Assembly: GCF_030450125.1 (NCBI RefSeq)
Contig: NZ_CP123923.1
Location: 3,658,001-3,722,000, forward strand
Direction of reading: 5' to 3'
Length of the DNA stretch: 64,000 nt
Source: Streptomyces sp. WP-1
GTDB lineage: Bacteria; Actinomycetota; Actinomycetes; Streptomycetales; Streptomycetaceae
Part shown: positions 56,112 to 64,000 of the stretch, piece by piece
Layout: each line of letters starts with the position of its first letter
Position numbering within the stretch: position 1 is the stretch's first letter
Notes under the pieces: model-generated
Told to the model about the DNA's origin: nothing
Database searches by the model: none
What the model saw: the letters and a program-made list of their open reading frames with translations, nothing else
Translations under genes and position numbers: made by a program

Positions 56112-56831
56112 ATGTCTGAGTTGTCAAAGAGTGCTGTCAACCGAGCTGGCGATGTCCTCCGCGCCTGGCACAGCAGAGGGGCCGACCTGGGAGAATTTGA
56201 GCTAGATGCGCATGACAGCGCCTTCTCCCTGCTCAGCACGTGGCGAACGGCCCACTCCTATCCCCTGACCAAGGTCACGAACGGCTTGCGCGTCATGGCT
56301 GATTGCCCGGCCTCGGGAGCACGAGTGGCCCAACGCCTCAAGCGCGCTCCTCAGATCGTCAACAAGCTTGTTCGGCAACCAGGCATGAAGCTCGCCCGCA
56401 TGGAAGACATCGGGGGATGTAGAGCAGTGCTCCCCAGCCCTAGAGCCGTAGAGGCTGTGGCTCAACGAATGCGGGCACGCTGGCCCATACACCGAGATCG
56501 CGATTACGTAGCGCACCCCAAGGATAGTGGCTACCGTGCGATTCATTTCGTCACGGAACGTGACGGGAAACGTATAGAGGTACAGCTACGAACAGTGGGG
56601 CAGCAGGCATGGGCCGATGCTGTGGAACAGTTCGCCACCGCCTACGAGCTGCCACTCAAGGATGAAGTTGGGCCTGATCCTGTGCTGGAGTTCTTCCGCT
56701 GCGCCGGTTTGGGTATCTACTGTGATGAGTATCTGCTGGACTATCCGACCGGGTTCAAGGCCCGCTTCGACGCGGCTCAGGCAGAAGTGCGACACTGGAT
56801 AGCACAACACGCCGAGGAGGCAAAACAGTGA
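56112..56831 (+). CDS. Single-domain RelA/SpoT nucleotidyltransferase (SAS/ToxSAS-like)
   Basis: A 239-residue protein with only the synthetase domain and no hydrolase, TGS or ACT part. Motifs: RLKRAPQIVNKLVRQ (ATP-side arginine and lysines), Asp99 in RMEDIGGCRAVL (metal ligand), the G-loop DYVAHPKDSGYRAIHF with the stacking Tyr141, and Glu156 in IEVQLRTVGQQAWADAVE. All catalytic residues of small alarmone synthetases are present. Length and genomic setting (tRNA-integrated element, overlapping partner gene, A/T-richer third positions than neighbours) fit toxic SAS enzymes that modify the tRNA CCA end or make alarmones. ATG at 56112 after GGGGGG. Confidence 0.88.
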   Translation: MSELSKSAVNRAGDVLRAWHSRGADLGEFELDAHDSAFSLLSTWRTAHSYPLTKVTNGLRVMADCPASGARVAQRLKRAPQIVNKLVRQPGMKLARMEDIGGCRAVLPSPRAVEAVAQRMRARWPIHRDRDYVAHPKDSGYRAIHFVTERDGKRIEVQLRTVGQQAWADAVEQFATAYELPLKDEVGPDPVLEFFRCAGLGIYCDEYLLDYPTGFKARFDAAQAEVRHWIAQHAEEAKQ

Positions 56832-57097
56832 ACACCACGTACTTCCTCCTGACGTACGACCGTAGGCGGGGGAAGCTGCTCGCCATCCAGCACTTCGCTG
56901 ACGAAGCCAAGGCTTCTGCCGTCTACGCGGAGGTCGAGAAGCGCTACCGGGGCAACGAGACGATCGAAGTCGTGCTCGTGGGAGCTGACTCAGAGCAGAC
57001 GCTCCGCCACACTCACGGCCACTACTTCAACTCGCACAGCACCGCCCACGGCTCCCCCTCAGCCTCGCGGTTCCTTCAGGCTTTGCAGCTAGTCTGA
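56828..57097 (+). CDS. Small partner of the RelA/SpoT-like protein, candidate antitoxin
   Basis: An 89-residue protein whose GTG start overlaps the synthetase stop as GTGA, so the two are translationally coupled. It starts TTYFLLTYDRRRGKLLAIQH, then DEAKASAVYAEVEKRYRGNE and IEVVLVGADSEQTLRHTHGH, predicted as a small alpha/beta domain (beta-alpha-beta) with a polar serine/histidine-rich tail. I do not recognise a named family. Size, coupling and a terminator right after it are what one expects of an antitoxin or immunity partner; the order toxin then antitoxin is less common but known. Confidence 0.7.
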   Translation: MNTTYFLLTYDRRRGKLLAIQHFADEAKASAVYAEVEKRYRGNETIEVVLVGADSEQTLRHTHGHYFNSHSTAHGSPSASRFLQALQLV

Positions 57098-57112
57098 ACG
57101 CCTTTAGCGACA

Positions 57113-57148
57113 GCAGGGGCCTCCGCTGATGCCAGCCGAGGCCCCTGC
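57113..57148 (+). terminator. Terminator of the RelA/SpoT-like cassette
   Basis: GCAGGGGCCTC pairs with GAGGCCCCTGC (11 bp, 14-base loop), followed by TTCTTG, 16 bases after the small gene. Confidence 0.8.
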
Positions 57149-57459
57149 TTCTTGCGCGAGTCAGTCACTGATCAGCCTGGCTGAACACCACGCAGAGCGT
57201 CATCCAGCAAGGTCAGCTACGGCCCGCGCCCTAGATCCCATCACAGCCCCACAGGCTTCTCGCTTGCCTGGGGGTAAGGGCGCCACTCGATCTGGTTTCC
57301 AGCCCCGACCATCGCAGTGACTGCGTTCTGCTCCAGCAGCAAGCCTGTGGCCCCCAAGACGGTAGCGCCATCCACCAATGCGAGCAGCAGTTCCCGTCGA
57401 CGCAAAGCATGGCCGGGCGGACCCGCGCCTGGTAGAGGTGAGCCTTCCAGCGGTTCGGC
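57149..57459. other. Unassigned stretch of the element relic
   Basis: About 310 bases. The minus strand has an open frame ending at a TGA near 57250 (last residues WRPYPQASEKPVGL) that extends up through the integrase tail, but it has no convincing start or ribosome site. I do not call a gene. The plus strand shows nothing clear. Confidence 0.4.
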
Positions 57460-57534
57460 CTCACGACTGAGACCCGGACTGAGACCGTCGGCACCCGCAC
57501 GGCGCGCGCCCAGCGTCGTCGTCGGATGCGCTGA
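57460..57534 (+). pseudogene. Tail of a second integrase
   Basis: This reads TETRTETVGTRTARAQRRRRMR and stop. The first integrase remnant ends [18 protein letters not shown] and stop, so both length and the arginine run agree. Like the first, it is followed within about ten bases by a terminator and then tRNA-Thr sequence. The frame is closed just upstream, so only the very end is recognisable. Confidence 0.5.
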
Positions 57535-57541
57535 ACGACGA

Positions 57542-57573
57542 AAGGCCAGCTAGGAACATTCCTAGCTGGCCTT
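57542..57573 (+). terminator. Terminator between the second integrase tail and tRNA-Thr
   Basis: AAGGCCAGCTAGG pairs perfectly with CCTAGCTGGCCTT (13 bp, six-base loop). It can also terminate the tRNA transcript from the other side. Confidence 0.85.
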
Positions 57574-57581
57574 CGTACCGG

Positions 57582-57655
57582 AGCCGCTTTCGGGATTCGA
57601 ACCCGAGACCTACGCATTACGAGTGCGTTGCTCTGGCCATCTGAGCTAAAGCGGC
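57582..57655 (-). tRNA. tRNA-Thr (anticodon CGT)
   Basis: A full 74-base cloverleaf on the minus strand: acceptor GCCGCTT paired with AAGCGGC, D arm TAGCTCAG, anticodon stem ACGCA/TGCGT with loop CTCGTAA (anticodon CGT at 57621-57619), T arm TCGGG-TTCGAAT-CCCGA. CCA is not encoded. Its 3' half (57584-57624) is repeated at 55776-55816, marking it as an integration site. Confidence 0.96.
57584..57624 (-). other. Attachment-site copy within tRNA-Thr
   Basis: The tRNA-side direct repeat of the 41-base segment at 55776-55816 (two mismatches, 1,808 bases apart). Together they bracket the RelA/SpoT-like cassette and the second integrase tail. Confidence 0.8.
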
Positions 57656-57764
57656 GTGCTGCGTGCACCTAGGGTGCGGTCGGCAACGTCGGTAAGTCTA
57701 CACAGTTTCCGGGGGTGCCTCGTACCGGCCCCGGGGTGCGAGGATCCGGGGCCGGTACGAGGGG

Positions 57765-59390
57765 CTAGGAGCAGCGTTTGCCCGGGGCGGGTGGGGTGCC
57801 GTGGAGGAGGTAGGTGTCGATGGCGGAGTCGACGCAGGTGCTGCCGCGGAGGAAGGCGGTGTGGCCGTCGCCGGCGTAGGTCAGGAGGTGGCCGGAGGAG
57901 AGCTGGCCGGCCAGGGACTGGGCCCAGCGGTAGGGGGTGGCCGGGTCCCGGGTGGTGCCGACGACCACGATCGGCGCCGCGCCCTGCGCCGTGATGCGGT
58001 GCGGCTCGCCCGTGGCCCGCACCGGCCAGTACGCGCAGTTCAGCGACGACCAGGCCAGGCCCTCGCCGAACACCGGTGACGCCTTCTCGAACGCGGCCTG
58101 CGCCTGCCGCAGCTGGGCGGGGCCGGTGAAGGCGGGCGGCAGGTCGATGCAGTTCACGGCGTTGTTGGCCATCATCAGGTTGCTGTAGTGGCCGTCGGCG
58201 TCGCGCTCGTAGTAGCTGTCGGAGAGGGCGAGCAGCGCCGCGCCGTCGCCCTTCGTCGCCGAGGTCAGAGCAGAGCGCAGCCGGCTCCAGGCGCCCTCGT
58301 CGTACATCGCCGCGATCACGCCCGTCGTGGCCAGTGCCTCGCCCAGCTTGCGGCCGTCGCGGTCGCCGGTCGCCACCGGGTGGCCGTCCAGCTTGCGGAA
58401 GAAGGCCTTGAGGTGGTCTGCGGCCCGCGTCGGCGTCGTACCCCTGGCCCCGAGCGGGCAGTCGGTGCGGCGCAGGCAGTCCTTCGTGAACGCCTGGAAC
58501 GCCGTCTCGAAGCCCTGCGCCTGCTCCAGGTTGACCGTGCGCGAGTCCAGCGCGGGGTCCAGCGCGCCGTCCAGGACGACGCGGCCCACCCGGCTCGGGA
58601 AGAGGCCGGCGTAGGTCGCCCCGAGGAAGGTGCCGTACGACGCCCCGACGTAGTTCAGCTTCGCGTCGCCCAGCGCCGCGCGCAGGATGTCCATGTCCCG
58701 GGCCACCTCGACCGTGGAGACATGCCGCAGCAGCCGCGCCGAGTGCGCCCCGCAGGCCTGCGTGAACTTCTGGTCCGCCGCGACCGCCGCGTTCTGCTCC
58801 GCCCGGTCGTCGGGGGTCACGTCGGTCTGCGTGTACGCGTCCATCTGGCGGTCGTCGAGGCACTCGACGGGCTCGCTGCGGGCGACGCCGCGCGGGTCCA
58901 TCGCCACCATGTCGTAGCGGGCGCGGACCTCGGCGGGGTAGCCGAGACCGGCGTACTGCTGGAGGTAGCCCACCGCCGAGCCGCCCGGGCCGCCCGGGTT
59001 GACCAGCAGCGAACCGAGCGGCTTGCCCTTGCCGGTGGCGGCCTTGCGGGTCACCGCGAGCCGTACCTCGCCCGCGCCCGGCCGGTCGTAGTCCAGCGGC
59101 GCCTTCATCGTGGCGCATCGGAAGCCGGATGCGCCGCAGTCGCGCCACGTCAGACGCTGTGTGTAGTACGGCGCAAGCACGGCCGGGATCGCGCGCGGCA
59201 GCGGGGCCAGGACGGGGGCGCTCGCCGCGTCGGTCCGCGCCGACGCCGCCGAGGACGGCTCGATCGAGCTGCTGCCAGGGGAGCACGCGGACGCGAGGAG
59301 GGCCGCGGTCAGCAGGGCGACGGCCGTGAACCGGGCGCGGGCCACGGGGCGCCCGCCGCGCGGCCGGAAGGGTGAGGACCTGGTCTGCAT
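57765..59390 (-). CDS. Tripeptidyl-aminopeptidase-type lipoprotein hydrolase (SlpD/SlpE-like)
   Basis: A 541-residue secreted alpha/beta-hydrolase. The signal peptide ends in the lipobox SAC with Cys36 as the lipidated residue. The oxyanion region is LLVNPGGPGGSAVGYL, the nucleophile is the serine of LNYVGASYGTFLGATYAG, and the C-terminal TAP-like domain has VVVGTTRDPATPYRWAQSL (Asp) and LTYAGDGHTAFLRGSTCVD (His). Such enzymes remove tripeptides from secreted proteins on the cell surface. Start codon at 59390. It is the first core gene after the tRNA-Thr integration locus. Confidence 0.92.
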   Translation of the reverse strand: MQTRSSPFRPRGGRPVARARFTAVALLTAALLASACSPGSSSIEPSSAASARTDAASAPVLAPLPRAIPAVLAPYYTQRLTWRDCGASGFRCATMKAPLDYDRPGAGEVRLAVTRKAATGKGKPLGSLLVNPGGPGGSAVGYLQQYAGLGYPAEVRARYDMVAMDPRGVARSEPVECLDDRQMDAYTQTDVTPDDRAEQNAAVAADQKFTQACGAHSARLLRHVSTVEVARDMDILRAALGDAKLNYVGASYGTFLGATYAGLFPSRVGRVVLDGALDPALDSRTVNLEQAQGFETAFQAFTKDCLRRTDCPLGARGTTPTRAADHLKAFFRKLDGHPVATGDRDGRKLGEALATTGVIAAMYDEGAWSRLRSALTSATKGDGAALLALSDSYYERDADGHYSNLMMANNAVNCIDLPPAFTGPAQLRQAQAAFEKASPVFGEGLAWSSLNCAYWPVRATGEPHRITAQGAAPIVVVGTTRDPATPYRWAQSLAGQLSSGHLLTYAGDGHTAFLRGSTCVDSAIDTYLLHGTPPAPGKRCS

Positions 59391-59490
59391 CAGGCGAGCG
59401 TAACGCTGGGCGACGCGACGGACGCGGGGAGTGCGGATTGTCGCCCCGTACGAGGGACGGGCCCCGGCGGGAGGGCCGGGCAGGGCGTCG

Positions 59491-60696
59491 TCACCCCGCC
59501 CGCAACGCCATCGTCATCGCCTCCACCGCCAGCAGCGGAGCCACATTGCGGTCCAGGGCCTCGCGGCACGCGGCGATCGCCTCGATGCGGCGCAGGGTGG
59601 ACTCCGGGGAGCCGGCGCGGGCCAGGCGGTCCAGGGCGTCCTGCGCGTCGGCGTTGGCGATCGCGACGCGGGAGCCGAGCTGAAGGGCGAGGACGTCGCG
59701 GTAGAAGGCGGTGAGGTCGCCGAGGGCCACGTCCAGGCTGTCGCGCTGGGTACGGGTCCTGCGGCGCTTCTGCATGTCCTCCAGGTCCTTCATCACGCCC
59801 GCCGTGCCGCGCGGCAGCCGGCCGCCCTGGACCGCGCCGAGCGCCGCCTTCAGTTCCTCGGACTCCTTGCCGTCCATCTCCTCGGCGAGCTGCCTGGCGT
59901 CCTCCGCGGCCGCGTCGACCAGTTCCTGGGCGGCCCGCAGGCAGGCGCCGACCTCGTCCAGGCGCAGCGGCAGCTTCAGGACGGCGGCGCGGCGCTCGCG
60001 GGCCGCCGGGTCGGTGGCCAGGCGCCGGGCGCGGTCCACGTGCCCCTGGGTGGCGCGGGCCGCGTCGGCTGCGGCCCGCGGGTCCACGCCGTCGCGTCGT
60101 ACGAGCATGTCGGCGACCGCGTCCACGGACGGGGTGCGCAGGTTCAGATGGCGGCAGCGGGAGCGGATGGTCGGCAGGACGTCCTCGATGGAGGGGGCGC
60201 ACAGCAGCCACACCGTGCGGGGGGCGGGCTCCTCGACGGCCTTGAGCACGGCGTTCGCCGACTTCTCGTTCAGCCGCTCGGCGTCCTCGACCAGGATGAT
60301 CTGCCAGCGGCCGTTGGCCGGCGCGGTGAACGACTTGCGGACGGTGTCCCGCATGTCCTTCACCAGGATCTCGGCGCCGACCGCGGCGACCGCGCTGACG
60401 TCCGCGTGGGTGCCGAGCAGCGCGGTGTGGCAGCCGTCGCAGAACCCGCAGCCGGGGGCGCCGCCGAGGGCCCGGTCGGGGCTGACGCACTGGAGGGCGG
60501 CGGCGAAGGCCCGCGCCGCCTGGTTGCGGCCCGCGCCGGGCGGCCCGGTGAACAGCCACGCGTGCGTCATCCGGGACGTCTCCGGCAGCGGCTCGTCCGC
60601 CGCGGCGGCGGTGACCAGGGCGTCGGCGTCCCGGGCGGCCGCGCCCAGCACCTCGCTCACCTTCTCCTGCCCGACGAGGTCGTCCCACACGGTCAT
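59491..60696 (-). CDS. holB: DNA polymerase III subunit delta prime
   Basis: Clamp-loader subunit of the replicative polymerase, 401 residues. It starts TVWDDLVGQEKVSEVLGAAA; the P-loop position is degenerate (FTGPPGAGRNQAARAFAAAL, arginine instead of lysine) as usual for delta prime, which does not hydrolyse ATP. The zinc module CGFCDGCHTALLG is intact, and the SRC motif is present in IRSRCRHLNL. The C-terminal helical collar follows. It lies 146 bases downstream of tmk on the same strand, a conserved pairing. Confidence 0.95.
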   Translation of the reverse strand: MTVWDDLVGQEKVSEVLGAAARDADALVTAAAADEPLPETSRMTHAWLFTGPPGAGRNQAARAFAAALQCVSPDRALGGAPGCGFCDGCHTALLGTHADVSAVAAVGAEILVKDMRDTVRKSFTAPANGRWQIILVEDAERLNEKSANAVLKAVEEPAPRTVWLLCAPSIEDVLPTIRSRCRHLNLRTPSVDAVADMLVRRDGVDPRAAADAARATQGHVDRARRLATDPAARERRAAVLKLPLRLDEVGACLRAAQELVDAAAEDARQLAEEMDGKESEELKAALGAVQGGRLPRGTAGVMKDLEDMQKRRRTRTQRDSLDVALGDLTAFYRDVLALQLGSRVAIANADAQDALDRLARAGSPESTLRRIEAIAACREALDRNVAPLLAVEAMTMALRAG

Positions 60697-60842
60697 GGGT
60701 CACGCCGCCCTTCCGTCACACTCCGCGTTCCGACCTCCATTGTGCGGGTGGGGTCCGACAACGCGGACCACGCCGGGAACGGCGGACGGCGCCCGCCTCC
60801 CGCCGCGGCAGGGTGCGAGCGCCGTCCCGAAGGGTTCCGGGG

Positions 60843-63800
60843 TCAGTCCCGGCGTCCCCTGCGGGGCTCGTCCCCGTCGTCGTACGACCCCAGCAACTCG
60901 TCCGCCAGCGACGGCAGATCGTCCAGCGGGGTCTCCTCGGCCCAGTCGGGGCGCGGGCGGCGGCGAACGGCGCCCTCGGCCCCCGGCTGGGGCATCTCGC
61001 GGGTGCGGCCCTCGGAGCCGTCGGGGCCCGCGTTCCGCTCGTCGCGGACGTCCGGGCCCGCGGTCCGCTCGTCGCGGAAGAAGCCGCGCGGCATCCGGTC
61101 GGCCGGAGCGTCGTCGCGCACGGGCGGCAGTACGGCCGTGTCGTCCGCGCCCACCTGCGGCAGTACGGCGGTCTCCTCGGCGGCGCTCGCGGGCACCTGC
61201 GGCAGCACCGCCGTCTCGTCCGCCGCGCCCGGGACGGCCGGCGGCTGGGGCAGCTCGGCGGTCGTCTCGGCCTCGGAGGGCGCGTTGCGGGCCTTCCGGC
61301 CGGAGGGCCGCTCGTGCTGGTCCGGCGAGACGACCGGCGTCGGCACCGTCTCGTCCGTGCCCGGGCCCGGTGACACCACCGGGGTGGCGACCGTGACCGC
61401 GTCCGAGGTCACGCCGGGGGCCTTCGGCTGGGGGCTGCCGGGCCTGCGGGCGGCCACATCGGCGGCCGCCGCGGCCTCGGCGGCCAGGCGGCGGGCCTCC
61501 TCGGCACGGAGCAGGGCGCTCTCCGCCTTGCGCTGCGCCTCCAGGCGCCGGGCCGCCTCCTCGGCACGCTCCTTGGCCTGCCGGGCCTCCTCCTCGGCGC
61601 GGATCCGGGCCTGGCGGGCCTCCTCCTCCGCGCGCAGCCGGGCCTCTTCCTCGGCCTGCTTGCGGCGGCGCTCCTCCTCCGCCTTGCGGCGCGCCTCCTC
61701 CTCGGCGCGGGCCTTCTCCTCGGCGAGCAGCCGCTGCCGCTCCTCCTCGGCGCGCCGGGCCGCCTCGGCCGCCCGCTGCCGGGCCTCCTCGGCCTGCCGC
61801 TCGGCCTCGCGGCGCTGCGCCTCCTCCAGCTCGCGGCGCTTGCGCTCCTCCTCCTCGGCGCGCAGCCGGGCCAGCTCCTCCTGGCGCTCGCGCTCCAGGC
61901 GCTCCTCCTCGGCCTTGCGCGCGGCCTCTTCCTCGGCCTTGCGGCGGGCCTCCTCCTCGGCCTTCCTGCGCGCCTCCTCCCGGGCCTCGATCTCGGCCTG
62001 GGACAGCGGCAGCACGGTGTCGAGGCGGTGCCGGATCACGGTGGTGACGGCCTCGGGCTCCTGCCCGGCGTCGACCACCAGGTAGCGGCCGGGGTCGGAG
62101 GCGGCCAGGGTGAGGAAACCGGAGCGCACGCGCGCGTGGAACTCCGCGGGCTCCGACTCCAGCCGGTCCGGCGCCTCGGTGAACCGCTCGCGGGCGGCCT
62201 CCGGGGCGACGTCCAGCAGCACGGTCAGGTGCGGCACCAGGCCGTCGGTCGCCCAGCGGTTGATGCGGGCGATCTCGGTCGGGGACAGATCGCGGCCGGC
62301 GCCCTGGTAGGCGACGGAGGAGTCGATGTAGCGGTCGGAGATCACCACCGCGCCGCGCTCCAGGGCGGGGCGTACGACGGTGTCGACGTGCTCGGCGCGG
62401 TCGGCGGCGTACAGCAGCGCCTCCGCGCGGTGGGACAGGCCGGCCGAGGAGACGTCCAGCAGGATCGAGCGCAGCCGCTTGCCCACCGGGGTGGCCCCCG
62501 GCTCGCGGGTGAGCACGACCTCGTGGCCCTTGCCGCGGATCCACTCGGCGAGGGCCTCGGCCTGGGTGGACTTGCCGGCGCCGTCGCCGCCCTCCAGGGC
62601 GATGAAGAAGCCGTTCACGGCCTGCGCCTCGACCGGGTCGTCGCCGCCGAGCAGCGCGTCCTTGAGGTCCTGGCGCAGCGGGATGCCGGACCGGTCGTCG
62701 ACCTTGGCGAGCACCAGCGCGGCCACCGGCAGCAGCAGCGCGCCGACCAGCATCAGGGTGAACGAGGCGCCGCCGTGCGCGAACACGAAGCGGCCGTTCT
62801 CCAGCCGGTGCCGGCCGATCAGCCCGGCGACCACCGGGGCGATCACCGCGCCGAGCGCTATGAAGACGCGGACGACGGCCTGGAGGTGCTCGGTGACCCG
62901 CGCCCTGCGGTAGTCCTCGGTCTCCTGGTCGAGCAGGGCGTGCCCGGTGTGGGCGGCGACGCCCGCGCCGAGGCCCGCCAGGGTGACGATCAGCAGCACC
63001 GTGGTGACGTCCGGGACCAGCCCGGCGGCCAGCAGCGCGATGCCGGTGAAGGCGATCGCCAGGGCCAGCAGCCGGCGGCGGGACAGCGAGGGCAGCACCG
63101 CGGGGGCCGTACGGATGCCGGCCGCGACGCCGCCGGTCAGGCCGAGCACCAGCAGGCCGAACAGGACCGGGCCGCCGCCCAGGTCGGTCGCGTGCAGCAC
63201 GCACACGGAGACGGCGGCGGCGATGACACCGGCCACGGCGGCGCAGGCGAGGACGAACAGCGGGATCGCGCCCGTGCGCCCCTTGTCGACACCGGCGCCG
63301 GTGTGCGGGCGGCGCAGGCCCTCCAGCGGGGACCGGGGGCGCGGGGTGCGCGTGCCGGGCAGCTCCAGGAAGGTCAGCAGGGAGAGGGAGGCGGCGAACA
63401 GGCCCGCCGCCACGTACGACGCGAGGGCCGCGTGGTGCTGGTCGAACCAGGGCAGGCCGGTGCCCAGCAGGTTGTTGAGCAGACCGGCGACGACCAGGGC
63501 GGCGGCGGCCAGCGGTACGGCGAGGAAGGCGGTGCGCAGCGCGAGGCGGCGCAGGGCGTCCATGTGGTCCGGCAGTGGCCGCACGGTCGCGCCCTCCGGC
63601 GGCGGGGCGGGCAGCAGGGCCGGAGCCGCGCTCTCCCGGCACACCGTCCACAGCCGCTCGGCGACGCCGGTGACGAAGGCGGTGACCAGCAGCACGGCCG
63701 GGGCGTCGGCCGGGGTCCAGTCGATCCACAGGGGGGCCACGATGAGCAGGGCGGCGCGCAGGCCGTCGGCGCCGACCATGGTCCAGCGGCGGTCGAGCGG

Positions 63801-64000
63801 GCCCTCCTGGGCGGTGAGCGTCGTCAGCGGGCCGAGCAGGACCGCGCCGAAGAGCAGCGCGGCGAGGCCGCGGGCCGCGAAGACCGTCGCGACCGCGAAC
63901 GCCACGCCCCGGTAGCCGCCGCCGAACGATCCCTGGGCGATCGCCGCCTGGAGGACGAGGACGACCAGGACGAGGAGGGCGAGGGTGTCGCCGACACCGC
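60843..64000 (-). CDS. tmk: Thymidylate kinase fused to an MFS-type membrane domain (N-terminus off the window)
   Basis: At least 1051 residues are visible. The N-terminal part (first about 460 visible residues) has about ten hydrophobic helices like a major-facilitator protein. A complete dTMP kinase follows: P-loop FIALEGGDGAGKSTQAEALA, TREPGATPVGKRLRSILLD, and ISDRYIDSSVAYQGAGRDLS. Next is an uninterrupted charged coiled-coil of about 170 residues (EARRKAEEEARRKAEEEAAR and variants), then an acidic disordered tail with ETAVLPQV repeats. The frame is open to base 64000, so the true start is outside. The long fusion is typical for Streptomyces Tmk; the role of the membrane part is unknown. 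Confidence 0.93.
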   Translation of the reverse strand, partial: GVGDTLALLVLVVLVLQAAIAQGSFGGGYRGVAFAVATVFAARGLAALLFGAVLLGPLTTLTAQEGPLDRRWTMVGADGLRAALLIVAPLWIDWTPADAPAVLLVTAFVTGVAERLWTVCRESAAPALLPAPPPEGATVRPLPDHMDALRRLALRTAFLAVPLAAAALVVAGLLNNLLGTGLPWFDQHHAALASYVAAGLFAASLSLLTFLELPGTRTPRPRSPLEGLRRPHTGAGVDKGRTGAIPLFVLACAAVAGVIAAAVSVCVLHATDLGGGPVLFGLLVLGLTGGVAAGIRTAPAVLPSLSRRRLLALAIAFTGIALLAAGLVPDVTTVLLIVTLAGLGAGVAAHTGHALLDQETEDYRRARVTEHLQAVVRVFIALGAVIAPVVAGLIGRHRLENGRFVFAHGGASFTLMLVGALLLPVAALVLAKVDDRSGIPLRQDLKDALLGGDDPVEAQAVNGFFIALEGGDGAGKSTQAEALAEWIRGKGHEVVLTREPGATPVGKRLRSILLDVSSAGLSHRAEALLYAADRAEHVDTVVRPALERGAVVISDRYIDSSVAYQGAGRDLSPTEIARINRWATDGLVPHLTVLLDVAPEAARERFTEAPDRLESEPAEFHARVRSGFLTLAASDPGRYLVVDAGQEPEAVTTVIRHRLDTVLPLSQAEIEAREEARRKAEEEARRKAEEEAARKAEEERLERERQEELARLRAEEEERKRRELEEAQRREAERQAEEARQRAAEAARRAEEERQRLLAEEKARAEEEARRKAEEERRRKQAEEEARLRAEEEARQARIRAEEEARQAKERAEEAARRLEAQRKAESALLRAEEARRLAAEAAAAADVAARRPGSPQPKAPGVTSDAVTVATPVVSPGPGTDETVPTPVVSPDQHERPSGRKARNAPSEAETTAELPQPPAVPGAADETAVLPQVPASAAEETAVLPQVGADDTAVLPPVRDDAPADRMPRGFFRDERTAGPDVRDERNAGPDGSEGRTREMPQPGAEGAVRRRPRPDWAEETPLDDLPSLADELLGSYDDGDEPRRGRRD

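Noticed and set aside
56112..56831. The main RelA of the organism
   Set aside because: It lacks HD, TGS and ACT domains and lies in a mobile relic; the housekeeping RelA is about 850 residues.
57231..57668. Minus-strand gene from inside tRNA-Thr to 57231
   Set aside because: It would start within or across the tRNA and terminator, with no ribosome site; composition is not convincing.

Overview
The window is a 64 kb stretch of a very high-GC actinobacterial chromosome, almost certainly Streptomyces. The evidence is the strongly G/C-biased third codon positions, frequent GTG and TTG starts, and genus-typical genes: Lsr2, a TipA ortholog, XRE/DUF397/ATPase cassettes of the whiJ type, a SARP regulator and an MFS-thymidylate kinase fusion. 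From memory (not checked here), the gene order follows the S. coelicolor clpC-to-XRE/DUF397 region and then resumes at the holB-tmk region.

Bases 1-37 kb are core chromosome. In order they hold clpC (cut by the left edge), an SCO3374-type protein, lsr2, an ArgA-type N-acetyltransferase and a BlaI-type repressor. Next is a five-gene overlapping vitamin operon (DUF2520 protein-panC-nadB-nadC-coaX), a threonine-aldolase-like enzyme and a NarL-type two-component pair. A MidA-type methyltransferase then faces an orphan complex I subunit, NuoD2. Beyond that lie an esterase divergent from an MprF-like aminoacyltransferase, the folate genes (folP, folB, folK, folE), ftsH-hpt-tilS, a DUF2342 metalloprotease, dacB, ppa, a ThrE-type exporter and a DedA protein.

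Bases 37-49 kb are regulatory and lineage-specific. A thiopeptide sensor (tipA) with a MerR-type promoter lies next to glutamate decarboxylase. An aldehyde dehydrogenase follows. An XRE/ATPase/DUF397 cassette comes next, in which two genes share a nearly identical promoter-proximal 29-bp element. Then come two lipoproteins, a DUF2786 protein, an apparently leaderless HTH plus Clp-N protein whose promoter is covered by two palindromes, and a family A DNA polymerase paralogue.

Bases 49-57.7 kb are accessory. A large SARP/NB-ARC/TPR regulator carries an 18-bp minisatellite. It is followed by a glycosyltransferase and decayed pieces of an NRPS condensation domain and an AlkZ-type winged-helix protein. 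Then comes a broken tyrosine integrase, a partial tRNA-Thr copy, a two-gene cassette (single-domain RelA/SpoT synthetase plus a small overlapping partner), a second integrase tail, and the intact tRNA-Thr(CGT). I read this as two tandem integrative-element relics at one tRNA. The surviving cassette looks like a ToxSAS toxin-antitoxin or defence pair and is the best candidate for an undescribed system here.

From 57.7 kb to the end the core resumes with a tripeptidyl-aminopeptidase-type lipoprotein, holB (delta prime) and a large MFS-thymidylate kinase fusion cut by the right edge.
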